Shown here in pieces: positions 26,193 through 34,652 of a stretch of 51,686 nt of DNA. The position numbers and the translations under genes are program-made. The notes under the pieces were generated by a model. The model searched no databases, was not told the origin of the DNA, and saw nothing but the letters and a program-made list of their open reading frames with translations. Source of the DNA: Lachnospiraceae bacterium (lineage in GTDB: Bacteria; Bacillota; Clostridia; Lachnospirales; Lachnospiraceae); NCBI GenBank assembly GCA_014804485.1, contig JAAUZT010000018.1, positions 91,564 through 143,249 of the forward strand, given 5' to 3'. Positions within the stretch are counted from its first letter, which is position 1, and each line of letters opens with the position of its first letter.

Positions 26193-27113
26193 CTATGAAA
26201 ACACATTACGAAATGCCCTGTATGTCCTGCCAATTCCTTCCGCAAAATCCATATACTCCACCCCCAGCTCCCGCTTGCTCTTCTCATTGGAACATAACTC
26301 CGTCTCTTCCGCCGTTGCGGGATACGGAAGCGGAACCTGTCCGCTTGCAGCCTCATCTACCGTCATCGGTATTTCCTGCAGATTCTCTGTCACTTCCGGT
26401 TCCGCAGCCTTCTTAAGCGTCGTAAAAAAGCTCTCATAAGTCACAATCTCATCCTGACAGAGATTGTAGGCCTGTCCATACGCTCTCTCATTGCCGAGCG
26501 CTCTCAGAATCGCCTGGGCAGCATCTTTCACATAGACGAATTGAAACCTCCCGTCGGCATTCGTAAAATGAGGCAATACATGATTCATTAACAACATCTG
26601 AATATAGGCAGATTCCCTCGGCGCATAATTGTAAGGACCATAGAGGATTGCCGGACGAAGTATCGTGTATGGAATCTGCCTGTCGGTACATATATTTCTG
26701 ATTTCCTCTTCCAATGCCACCTTACCCGCAATGTACGCACCCGCCTCTCCGGAAAATATTCTGTGTTCCAGCGCATGATCTTCCGACTTGACAATACCGC
26801 TGCTACGCTCATAGGCATCCACCGTACTGATCAGAATATACTGACCGGGTTTCCCCGGCAGATTCTCTATTACGCTCTTTACATCACCCGCCTCATAAGC
26901 ACAGAAATCTACCACCGCATCATAATCCTCTTTGCAGGCGGTAAGTGCCGACGGATCATGTCTGTCCCCTGTAACTTGTTTCACCCCAAACTCTTCCATG
27001 GAATATGTTCCCCGATTTAATACAGTAATATGATAGTCGCTGTGTTCACGTACTGCTTCCATGACGAACACTCTGCCGTAGAAATAGCTGCCGCCTATTA
27101 CCAGAATATTCAT
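26193..27113 (-). CDS. NAD(P)-dependent epimerase/dehydratase (extended SDR)
   Basis: The protein starts MNILVIGGSYFYGRVFV, a Rossmann dinucleotide-binding motif slightly unlike the usual GxxGxxG, and has CAYEAGDVKSVIENLP, LISTVDAYERSSG, and RPAILYGPYNYAPRES. Substrate is unknown; such proteins act on nucleotide sugars or related compounds. I used the ATG at 27113, where the Rossmann fold begins. A TTG at 27137 with GGAGAG 5 bases before it is a real alternative, adding eight residues. A strong promoter lies at 27206-27235. It may be co-transcribed with feoAB. Confidence 0.85.
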   Translation of the reverse strand: MNILVIGGSYFYGRVFVMEAVREHSDYHITVLNRGTYSMEEFGVKQVTGDRHDPSALTACKEDYDAVVDFCAYEAGDVKSVIENLPGKPGQYILISTVDAYERSSGIVKSEDHALEHRIFSGEAGAYIAGKVALEEEIRNICTDRQIPYTILRPAILYGPYNYAPRESAYIQMLLMNHVLPHFTNADGRFQFVYVKDAAQAILRALGNERAYGQAYNLCQDEIVTYESFFTTLKKAAEPEVTENLQEIPMTVDEAASGQVPLPYPATAEETELCSNEKSKRELGVEYMDFAEGIGRTYRAFRNVFS

Positions 27114-27205
27114 ACTGACACCATTCCTTTCTTTCAATCTATCTCTCCGTTTCAGGGGTGTTCCGTCCTAATTTCCTATTGGAAAATACACTGCGTTGAC
27201 GCCTT

Positions 27206-27235
27206 ATTATAGACTCACGCCTCCGCTCATGTCAA
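27206..27235 (-). promoter_or_regulatory. Strong predicted promoter for the epimerase gene
   Basis: TTGACA, 18 bases, TATAAT, about 93 bp upstream of the annotated start. It may also serve feoAB. Confidence 0.8.
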
Positions 27236-27337
27236 CCGTTCCTCACTCCTGCGCCCTCTCCGCGCCAGATGAAACTGCATATACTCTTCCTCACATCTGT
27301 CGAATATGGCTTCTTCTGTCATTCCGTTCGATATCAT
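27227..27337 (-). pseudogene. Short 36-codon frame, possible gene remnant
   Basis: In the 354-bp gap between the epimerase gene and the chemoreceptor, the minus strand encodes a 36-residue protein-like stretch (GMTEEAIFDRCEEEYMQF, then a basic tail). The ATG has no ribosome binding site, and the frame is open only seven codons further upstream before a TAA. It has the look of a small helical protein or a fragment of one. The rest of the gap holds the epimerase promoter and the leader of the chemoreceptor gene. Confidence 0.25.
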
Positions 27338-27467
27338 GCAATGTATAGCAGTAATATTTTACCACACTATTTCATAATAATCTCCGTTTTTAAGTAGAAA
27401 AAAAGAAAGGCATCTGTTATAATCTAAAATAAGATAATATAACCATTCGATACAGGAGGACTCATAA

Positions 27468-28886
27468 ATGAAAGTCAAAAATGACAAGGCACTACAATGC
27501 ATCGGCAGAATGGAACCTGTCGAAGGAAATAAAGACGCACAACAAATTTATGACAGATTATCCGACGGCCGGGATAAATTTAATAAACTGGTGGGCGATG
27601 TCTGCTCCTCTGTCATGAAGATCAGTGCCTTAGATCTCGCTATGAATGACAGCACAGATAAGATGTCTCACATCAGCAGCACTGTTCAGCATATATCTGA
27701 AACCGTAGTAAACGCCTCTCAATTAACCGAAGAAAGTATGAATGAAGTGGTTAATGCGCATGAAAGCTTTACAGAATCCATCACACAGGTCTCTTCCGCC
27801 GCCGGAGAAATCATGGATGATATGGAGGAAAGCAGCCGTGAGATCTCCCGCATCGTTGAGGAATCGCAGGCTACCATTGCAGAATCCGACAGAATAAAAG
27901 ATGATATGCATCAACTCCTTGATATCATCAAGGGAATGAACGAGGTAATTAAGGGTATCAACTCTATCTCCGCCCAGACTAATATGCTGGCGCTGAACGC
28001 TTCCATTGAAGCTGCGAGGGCCGGAGAAGCCGGTAGGGGATTTGCGGTCGTTGCCGAACAGATCAGGAGTCTTGCCGATGAAACCAAGCAGCTCACGGCT
28101 AATATGGATGGTTTCGTGGCAGAGATTGAAACTGCTGCCACAATGTCATCCGACAGCCTGGACAAATCTGTTGCGGAGCTGGGGGAGATTCGAGAAAACC
28201 TGAACAAGGTACTTACCAACAACCAGAAAAATGTCTCCAATATTGTCAGCATAACCGATTCCATCACAAACATTGCCGCAACCAGCGAAGAAATTTTCAG
28301 TTCTGTCACCAATGTACAGGATCAAATGGGACGGCTACGCGAAGAGTGTTCTTCGCTGAATGAGCAGTCCGCCGGTTTGTCCGCTATCTCCGATGACCTG
28401 ACTAAAAATATGAAACCGGTTGCCGAGATCGAACGAGGGTTGGATGAATCCGCTAAGTTGATGGGAAAGATGGTGCAGGATGTATTCTATATGCTGAATA
28501 ACCGACACTTTATCACTAACGTACAGAATGCGATCACCGCGCATCAAAACTGGCTGAATACTCTGAGTAAAATGGTAAAGAGCAGAGAATGTCTCCCACT
28601 CCAGACAGACGATACCAAATGTGCTTTCGGACATTTCTATTATGCAATGAATCCGCGTAACCGTATGATCTCTCCCCTTTGGACAGGTCTTGCCGAGAAA
28701 CACCGCCGTTTCCACGGTTACGGCAAAAACGTAATTGCTGCAATTAAGGTTGAGGACTATACGCGGGCTGAGAGTGAATACAAACAGGCAGTCAAGCTTT
28801 CCGAAGAATTGATAAGCGATTTCCGGAAGATCATCTCCAACGCAGAAGCATTGGAGAAAGAAAATCTTCAGGTATTTGCAGAATAA
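27468..28886 (+). CDS. Soluble methyl-accepting chemotaxis protein with CZB domain
   Basis: The 472-residue protein has no membrane helix. Residues about 60-330 form a chemoreceptor signalling coiled coil with the invariant hairpin tip [22 protein letters not shown]-terminal CZB (chemoreceptor zinc-binding) domain spans about 350-430, with the ligands His359, Cys385 (CAFGHFYY), His412 and His416 (HRRFH). CZB chemoreceptors bind zinc and some sense hypochlorous acid or zinc itself. It should signal from the cytoplasm to CheA/CheW. GGAGG lies 8 bases before the ATG, and TATAAT is present upstream but without a good -35. It is transcribed toward UPF0210. Confidence 0.93.
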   Translation: MKVKNDKALQCIGRMEPVEGNKDAQQIYDRLSDGRDKFNKLVGDVCSSVMKISALDLAMNDSTDKMSHISSTVQHISETVVNASQLTEESMNEVVNAHESFTESITQVSSAAGEIMDDMEESSREISRIVEESQATIAESDRIKDDMHQLLDIIKGMNEVIKGINSISAQTNMLALNASIEAARAGEAGRGFAVVAEQIRSLADETKQLTANMDGFVAEIETAATMSSDSLDKSVAELGEIRENLNKVLTNNQKNVSNIVSITDSITNIAATSEEIFSSVTNVQDQMGRLREECSSLNEQSAGLSAISDDLTKNMKPVAEIERGLDESAKLMGKMVQDVFYMLNNRHFITNVQNAITAHQNWLNTLSKMVKSRECLPLQTDDTKCAFGHFYYAMNPRNRMISPLWTGLAEKHRRFHGYGKNVIAAIKVEDYTRAESEYKQAVKLSEELISDFRKIISNAEALEKENLQVFAE

Positions 28887-28888
28887 TC

Positions 28889-30253
28889 TTAATTCTTAAA
28901 ACTATGAATCGGCGCGGGGATTCTTCCCCCGCGTCCGATGAAATCGTCACAGGAAAAACTGTTGACGGGCATAATCGGCGCATATCCCAACAGACCGCCG
29001 AATTCTACCATTTCCCCCACTCCTTTACCAATCACCGGAATCAGGCGCACTGCCGTAGTTTTCTGATTCACCATACCGATAGCCATCTCATCTGCAATGA
29101 TGCCGGAGATGGTAGTTGCCTTCGTATCTCCGGGAATCGCGATCATATCGAGCCCGACAGAACAAACACATGTCATAGCCTCCAGTTTCTCCAACGTCAA
29201 TGCACCTGCCTTGACTGCATCGATCATTCCCTGATCCTCGCTGACAGGTATAAACGCCCCACTCAGTCCGCCTACATACGAGGAAGCCATCACGCCGCCC
29301 TTCTTCACCTGATCATTCAGCAAAGCAAGCGCTGCGGTCGTGCCGGGTGCCCCTGCCTGTTCCAATCCGATCTCACATAGAATATCCGCCACGGAATCCC
29401 CGATCGCCGGTGTCGGCGCAAGTGACAAATCTACAATGCCAAAAGGTACATTCAACCGCTTGGAAGCTTCTTTTGCTACAAGCTGTCCCACACGCGTCAC
29501 CTTGAATGCGGTCTTTTTAATGGTCTCACACAATACTTCAAAATTCTCGCCGCGTACCTTTTCCAAAGCCGTCTTCACGACACCGGGACCGCTGACCCCA
29601 ACATTAATAATCTTATCCGCCTCTGTCACGCCGTGGAAAGCCCCCGCCATAAAAGGATTATCGTCCGGCGCATTGCAGAAAACTACCAGTTTGGCACAAC
29701 CCAGGGAGTCCTCCTCTTTCGTCGCCTCAGCGGTCTGTATGATAACCTCGCCCATCAGTTTTACTGCATCCATATCGATTCCCGTCTTAGTGGAACCGAC
29801 ATTGATAGAACTGCACACTCTCTCCGTCGTAGACAGCGCCTTCGGAATGGAACGAATCAGCATCTCATCTGCCGCCGTCATACCTTTCGACACCAGCGCA
29901 GAATACCCGCCGATAAAATTAACGCCCACCTCATGGGCAACCTTGTCCAGTGTGTGTGCGATCGATACGAAGTCTTCCGGCGATTTACATGCCGCACCGC
30001 CGACCAGCGCAATCGGGGTAACCGAAATCCTTTTATTCACGATAGGGATTCCGTACTCATCAGAGATATACTCTCCCGTCGCCACCAAATCCTTCGCCGA
30101 ATCATAGATCTTATGATATATCTTCTCATTGACGAGCTTCAAATCCGCATCAATACAATCTAACAGACTAATACCCAGCGTGATTGTCCTGACATCCAGA
30201 TTCTCTTTCTCTATCATCTCATTTGTTTCCGCCACTTCAAATATATTGATCAT
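28889..30253 (-). CDS. UPF0210/PFL family protein (DUF711)
   Basis: The 454-residue protein matches the DUF711 family: [20 protein letters not shown] at the start, [16 protein letters not shown] in the middle and [12 protein letters not shown] at the end. Structural homologues resemble glycyl-radical enzyme folds but the function is unknown. The ATG at 30253 is preceded by GGGAG at 5 bases; a GTG two codons earlier is less likely. The adjacent ACT-domain gene is its constant genomic partner. It converges on the chemoreceptor with only 2 bp between stop codons. Confidence 0.9.
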   Translation of the reverse strand: MINIFEVAETNEMIEKENLDVRTITLGISLLDCIDADLKLVNEKIYHKIYDSAKDLVATGEYISDEYGIPIVNKRISVTPIALVGGAACKSPEDFVSIAHTLDKVAHEVGVNFIGGYSALVSKGMTAADEMLIRSIPKALSTTERVCSSINVGSTKTGIDMDAVKLMGEVIIQTAEATKEEDSLGCAKLVVFCNAPDDNPFMAGAFHGVTEADKIINVGVSGPGVVKTALEKVRGENFEVLCETIKKTAFKVTRVGQLVAKEASKRLNVPFGIVDLSLAPTPAIGDSVADILCEIGLEQAGAPGTTAALALLNDQVKKGGVMASSYVGGLSGAFIPVSEDQGMIDAVKAGALTLEKLEAMTCVCSVGLDMIAIPGDTKATTISGIIADEMAIGMVNQKTTAVRLIPVIGKGVGEMVEFGGLLGYAPIMPVNSFSCDDFIGRGGRIPAPIHSFKN

Positions 30254-30331
30254 ATTCACTCCCGTCTGTGCGGTTTACATGCACATTATCATTTATGAAA
30301 GTAACCCTTTTTGCATAATACGCAGTAAAAT

Positions 30332-30604
30332 TTATATTCTATGCATCTGGTTAAATATTTCCTCTTTCTGACATTTGATGATCACACCGATATTTTCCCC
30401 CAGCTGATCCAGGTCTTTCACGATAATTCCGAAGTCCTTATCTGTCTGATTCATATCCACGATCATCATCATATTAAAATATCCCTGCACGATGGTCTGG
30501 GAAATATCCAGAATATTAATTTTGTTATCTGCCAGATAAGTACATACTCTCGCAATAATACCCACCGTATCTTTGCCTACCACTGTGATAATTGTTTTTT
30601 TCAT
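30332..30604 (-). CDS. ACT domain protein (UPF0237 family)
   Basis: The 90-residue protein is a single ACT domain (TIITVVGKDTVGIIARVCTY, then GYFNMMMIVDM), likely binding a small ligand such as an amino acid and regulating the adjacent UPF0210 protein. GGAGGAG precedes the ATG. It is 78 bp upstream of the UPF0210 start. Confidence 0.9.
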   Translation of the reverse strand: MKKTIITVVGKDTVGIIARVCTYLADNKINILDISQTIVQGYFNMMMIVDMNQTDKDFGIIVKDLDQLGENIGVIIKCQKEEIFNQMHRI

Positions 30605-30655
30605 AATCTCCTCCGCTCCACTGACCTTTTTCAGCCTATCATGTTTTATGTTTTC

Positions 30656-31453
30656 TCATATGGTAATCATCTGTGATACTTCGTTCCGTTTTGCCACATA
30701 CATGGGGAAATCATTGCCGCTGTATGGCACATCCGCCATAGTCACCTCCACACGTACCGACTCATAAGCAAGTTCCGGAAGATTATTCTCCTGACTCAAG
30801 TGCCCCAATACAATCGCCTTCATATCATCGTGCAAAACCCTGCTGAGCAGTCTGCCTGCCGCCTCGTTGGATAAATGTCCTCTCTCACCCAGAATGCGCT
30901 GTTTCAGATAATACGGATATGGTCCCACCTGCAGCATGTGGACATCATGGTTCGCCTCCAGATACAGTACATCCAGACCTTTCAGGCACTCCACCGTATA
31001 GTCATTATAACATCCCAGATCCGTAATAACCGCTATTTTCTGTCGTTCATGACTGATCCTGTATGCCACAGACTCGGCAGCATCATGAGAAGTCCTTATG
31101 GGATAGAGCGTTACATCCTTTACTCTGCATTTTTCGTCTGCCTTTATGTACCGATACAGGCTCTCGTCAATTTTCCCAAGAGACCGCGTCTGTCTGATTG
31201 CATCGATTGTCCCCTTCGTGCCGTAAATCGGAACTCCGTATTTTCTCGCCAAAACACCCAGTCCGTTAATGTGATCCGCATGTTCATGAGTGATAAATAT
31301 ACCGTCAATATCACTCATTTTCAATCCCAGTTCCTGTAATCCCGCTTCCGTCCGTTTGCCGCTGATTCCCACATCCAGCAAAAGGTGCGTCGTATCTGAA
31401 CCGACGTACACACAGTTTCCGCTGCTGCCGCTGGCTATGCTGCATAATCTCAT
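30656..31453 (-). CDS. walJ: MBL-fold metallo-hydrolase, WalJ/YycJ type
   Basis: The 265-residue metallo-beta-lactamase fold protein begins MRLCSIASGSSGNCVYVG, typical of YycJ/WalJ, and has the metal motif THEHADHINGL, then HDAAESVAYRI and LGHLSQENN. WalJ is linked to cell-wall homeostasis and genome maintenance in Firmicutes, though usually encoded with WalRK, which is absent here. It is encoded 51 bp before the ACT protein. Confidence 0.85.
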   Translation of the reverse strand: MRLCSIASGSSGNCVYVGSDTTHLLLDVGISGKRTEAGLQELGLKMSDIDGIFITHEHADHINGLGVLARKYGVPIYGTKGTIDAIRQTRSLGKIDESLYRYIKADEKCRVKDVTLYPIRTSHDAAESVAYRISHERQKIAVITDLGCYNDYTVECLKGLDVLYLEANHDVHMLQVGPYPYYLKQRILGERGHLSNEAAGRLLSRVLHDDMKAIVLGHLSQENNLPELAYESVRVEVTMADVPYSGNDFPMYVAKRNEVSQMITI

Positions 31454-31472
31454 AGTTATTATCTTTTCTTTC

Positions 31473-31501
31473 TGTATAATATATTATAAATATTATGTAA
31501 A
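31473..31501 (-). promoter_or_regulatory. Predicted promoter for walJ-ACT-UPF0210
   Basis: TTTACA, 17 bases, TATACA in an AT-rich gap after the FtsA-like gene. Confidence 0.5.
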
Positions 31502-31527
31502 CCAATATATTTCATCGGTCGCATACG

Positions 31528-34023
31528 TCAATGCTTCCAATAAATATCGATCACATCTCCGCTATGGATCGTTTCCAGATACTGCGCATCCCTTCCGTTC
31601 AGTCTGGTCACGATACCACTGCCTTGCGGCTTGGAGAGATCAAACTCAATATACTGGAATACATCCACAAACACATACTCTTTCTTACCGGACATAGAGA
31701 TCTGGGAACCGTTCACGGTCACATGCACCGTACCTTCCGCTGAAGATGGATTCGTATCATCTGCCGAAGACTCTGCGCCGTCCGATACTGTGCCGTCTGT
31801 GTGCGCCTTATCAGACTCCTCCAGTGATGTTTCCGTGTCTGCCTTATCTGTGTTGTCCTGCTGTGCTGTTACCGACACCGACTCCTGCTCTGTGTTCTCC
31901 ACTGCACCGGCAATGTGATCATATTCTATGCTTTCTGCTGCTCCGGTGTCGCGACCAGTCTCTACGCTTTCCGCTACACCAGCAGTATAATCCGCATCTG
32001 TGCCTTCTGCCGTTCCGGCAACGTGACCAGATTCTGTGTCTTCTGCTGCACCGGCAACAAGATCGCTCTCTTCCTCATTTGCCTCCACAGCTGAACCATC
32101 GCTCTCCGCAGATGTCACATTCTCCTGAGCGTCCTCCTGCGGCTCCTGTTCCGTATAGTAGCTGCCATCATCTTCCGGAAGATCCTCGAAAGAGTCCACC
32201 ATACCATCTTCCGTACTTACTTTCTCTACTGTGCCGGCTGCACCCGCCTCATATCTGTCACGGTCGGATAACTGCAGTTCCTCCATCGTCCATATAACAG
32301 AGAAATTCTCGTACACCTTGGTATCCATATCCGCCAGTTTATTATTGACATAGATATTCATCTCTTGATTGATGATTACATCCATAAACTCTGCGACCTG
32401 GCGCACCGTATAGAAGTTTAAGATCTCAATGGAATCATTTTCCTTAATCGAATAATATCCGGACTGCAGTTCACCGTTGACGCTGGCAAATTTAGGCAAA
32501 TCAATTTTCTTGTCATTGACTTCCACCCACATAGTAGTGCCAAATTCAGGAAGTTGATTAATATCGAGCTGTGCCGGGGCTCCTGCCGTGGACTCCTTCA
32601 CCCTGATCTGATCATTGGCATGAACCGGTGTATAGATATCTGCCTCGTTACCGTTCACGGTGATCACCGCCGCCTCTCCGAGCGTCCCCCGGGTAATACG
32701 CGGCTTGCCGTTCACCACATAATTTAATTCCTTACCGCGTTTCGGAAACAGTCCGTCATTGGCAAACTCCGCCTGCATTGCCGCATCAACCACCGCGACC
32801 TTATTATTATCATATATTTTGATTCGCTGATCGTTAAAATAGACAAAGATAAAGTTATTGCTCTGTTCATAGTAACTTAAGCAAATCCCGATCGGCGTCA
32901 CCATCAGGGAATCTTTTCTGGCGTCCGCTTCCAGGAACTCTATGTTCAGCATAACCTCTTCCCCGCGCACCGCCACTCTTTCTCTCTGAATCCCCAGTTT
33001 ATCCGCCAACGCTGCCGTGTAACCCGGAAGCCTGCCGCCTCCGCCCACAACAAACACCGCGCTGACTGATTTATCACCGTTTAACTCCTTGATTTTGTCC
33101 GCCACCTGTCCGGTCATATCCGAGATTGCCTCCGCAGTCACTTCCCCGATTTCCTCGGCTGTTATCGTCTGCGAAAGCCCCATGATATCCTTATACTCTA
33201 TCTTCTCTTTAACTCCCGTCTCCCTTTTAATCTGCTCCGCCGTAGCAAAGTCCACCAGACAATGCCTCGCTACCACCTCCGTGAGACTGTCTCCCGCAAT
33301 CGGAATCATACCGTAGGCAATGATACTGCCATCCTTCGTAACGGAAATGTCGGAGGTCCCCGCGCCCACATCCACCAGCGCGATATTCAGCATGCGATAC
33401 ATATCCGGAATCGCTACCTGAATCGCGGCAATCGGCTCCAATGTCAGATTTAACACTTCGAGCCCTGCCTGTCCTACTGCCTTATACAGACCGTCCACAA
33501 CATCTTCAGGAAGAAACGTAGCTATGATGTCCGCTCCGATCGTCTTCGCCCGATGTCCCTCCAGATTACCCATGGTGTAACCGTTCATATAATAACGCAC
33601 CACGGAATATCCTACGCAGTAGAACTTTACTTCCGTATCGTTACTTTCTAAGAATTCTTCATAGGCTTTCTCTACACCCATGGAATCCAGAGCATAAATA
33701 TCCTCTCCGTTGACTTCCCTGTCTCCGTCCAACTCCGTATCCACTCTGACCGTCACTGTTCTGAGCACACGGCCGGCTGCCGCAATACACACGTCTTTAA
33801 GCGGTCTTCCGATCCGCTCCTCCAATTCGGACTTGACTTCGCTTATTGTCTCTCCCACTTTATAGATATCATGAATCTGTCCATCCAGCATAGCCCTCGT
33901 ACCATGCTCTCTGATACTCTGCGTGACTACATAGAACTTCCCGCCCATACGATATCCTACCGTACCTACGATACTCCTCGTTCCGATATCCAAACCAAAT
34001 ACTAATTGTCCCGGAAATTTCAT
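31528..34023 (-). CDS. FtsA-like actin-fold ATPase with extended C-terminus
   Basis: The 831-residue protein (ATG start) has an actin/FtsA ATPase core over about residues 1-390: phosphate 1 LVFGLDIGTRSIVG, phosphate 2 ALVDVGAGTSDIS and the adenosine motif VFVVGGGGRLPG. Beyond it are beta-rich segments resembling small ubiquitin-like domains (AVITVNGNEADIYTPVHAND, then a second around residue 500). A low-complexity acidic linker carries five 12-residue repeats, and a final beta domain ends the chain (HVTVNGSQIS). The C-terminal amphipathic helix of classical FtsA is not seen. The ATG overlaps the coaE stop by 4 bp (ATGA); a GTG at 34035 is an alternative. Cell division or wall scaffolding is plausible but not shown. 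Confidence 0.8.
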   Translation of the reverse strand: MKFPGQLVFGLDIGTRSIVGTVGYRMGGKFYVVTQSIREHGTRAMLDGQIHDIYKVGETISEVKSELEERIGRPLKDVCIAAAGRVLRTVTVRVDTELDGDREVNGEDIYALDSMGVEKAYEEFLESNDTEVKFYCVGYSVVRYYMNGYTMGNLEGHRAKTIGADIIATFLPEDVVDGLYKAVGQAGLEVLNLTLEPIAAIQVAIPDMYRMLNIALVDVGAGTSDISVTKDGSIIAYGMIPIAGDSLTEVVARHCLVDFATAEQIKRETGVKEKIEYKDIMGLSQTITAEEIGEVTAEAISDMTGQVADKIKELNGDKSVSAVFVVGGGGRLPGYTAALADKLGIQRERVAVRGEEVMLNIEFLEADARKDSLMVTPIGICLSYYEQSNNFIFVYFNDQRIKIYDNNKVAVVDAAMQAEFANDGLFPKRGKELNYVVNGKPRITRGTLGEAAVITVNGNEADIYTPVHANDQIRVKESTAGAPAQLDINQLPEFGTTMWVEVNDKKIDLPKFASVNGELQSGYYSIKENDSIEILNFYTVRQVAEFMDVIINQEMNIYVNNKLADMDTKVYENFSVIWTMEELQLSDRDRYEAGAAGTVEKVSTEDGMVDSFEDLPEDDGSYYTEQEPQEDAQENVTSAESDGSAVEANEEESDLVAGAAEDTESGHVAGTAEGTDADYTAGVAESVETGRDTGAAESIEYDHIAGAVENTEQESVSVTAQQDNTDKADTETSLEESDKAHTDGTVSDGAESSADDTNPSSAEGTVHVTVNGSQISMSGKKEYVFVDVFQYIEFDLSKPQGSGIVTRLNGRDAQYLETIHSGDVIDIYWKH
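31876..32055 (-). repeat. Five 12-residue (36-bp) tandem repeats in the FtsA-like linker
   Basis: The units are AGAAEDTESGHV, AGTAEGTDADYT, AGVAESVETGRD, TGAAESIEYDHI and AGAVENTEQESV. They lie directly end to end with no length variation (5 x 12 residues, 180 bp). Confidence 0.85.
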
Positions 34024-34628
34024 TGCTTCTGACACAGGTCTTCCCCCAATTTCTCATCAATTTGTTTATAGACACTGTCCAGTGTCCCACTGTTATCAAT
34101 TACTACCGGACATTGCCTTAAAAAATCTTCTTCCGATAACTGTCCCTGCATAATACTGTCGATTTTTTCATCCGAATATCCTCTGTATGTCCTCAGCCTG
34201 TCTCTCCTGACCTGTTCATCCGCATGGATATACCACATTTCATCGACGATTGCCTTGTAACCGTTCTCAAGCAAAAGCGCCGCCTCTATGAACAGATAAT
34301 CGATCCCGTCGTTCTCTCTCTCCTTGGCGATTGCCTCAGTGATATATTCCTTCACCGCAGGATGCACGATCGCATTGATCTGCATCAGCAGTTTTTCGTC
34401 TGCAAAAATCCTTGCCGCCATCTTCGCCCTGTCGATCCTGCCCTCTTCTGTCAGGATCTCCGCTCCCAGCACCGATACGATGGGCTTATAGCAGCGCCCC
34501 TGCGGTTCTTCCAGTTCATGTGCCACCCGGTCCGCCATAATAATCCGGCAGCGTGTATGCTCTCCAAGATAGGAAAGTATCTGTGACTTTCCTGCCCCTA
34601 CGCCGCCAGTAATCCCTATTACTTTCAT
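34020..34628 (-). CDS. coaE: Dephospho-CoA kinase
   Basis: CoaE phosphorylates dephospho-CoA in the last step of CoA synthesis. The 202-residue P-loop kinase begins MKVIGITGGVGAGKSQIL and contains DRVAHELEEP and HADEQVRRDRLRTYRG (lid and substrate region). It lies 24 bp after polA and overlaps the FtsA-like gene by 4 bp. Confidence 0.95.
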   Translation of the reverse strand: MKVIGITGGVGAGKSQILSYLGEHTRCRIIMADRVAHELEEPQGRCYKPIVSVLGAEILTEEGRIDRAKMAARIFADEKLLMQINAIVHPAVKEYITEAIAKERENDGIDYLFIEAALLLENGYKAIVDEMWYIHADEQVRRDRLRTYRGYSDEKIDSIMQGQLSEEDFLRQCPVVIDNSGTLDSVYKQIDEKLGEDLCQKQ

Positions 34629-34652
34629 TTCATGCCGCCTCTATATTAATAT

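Noticed and set aside
28912..28933. A GC-rich hairpin near the end of UPF0210 that looked like a terminator
   Set aside because: It encodes the conserved GRGGRIPAP stretch and has no T-run on either strand.
29340..30107. A 255-residue open frame on the plus strand
   Set aside because: It is antisense to UPF0210, whose motifs and neighbour are clear.
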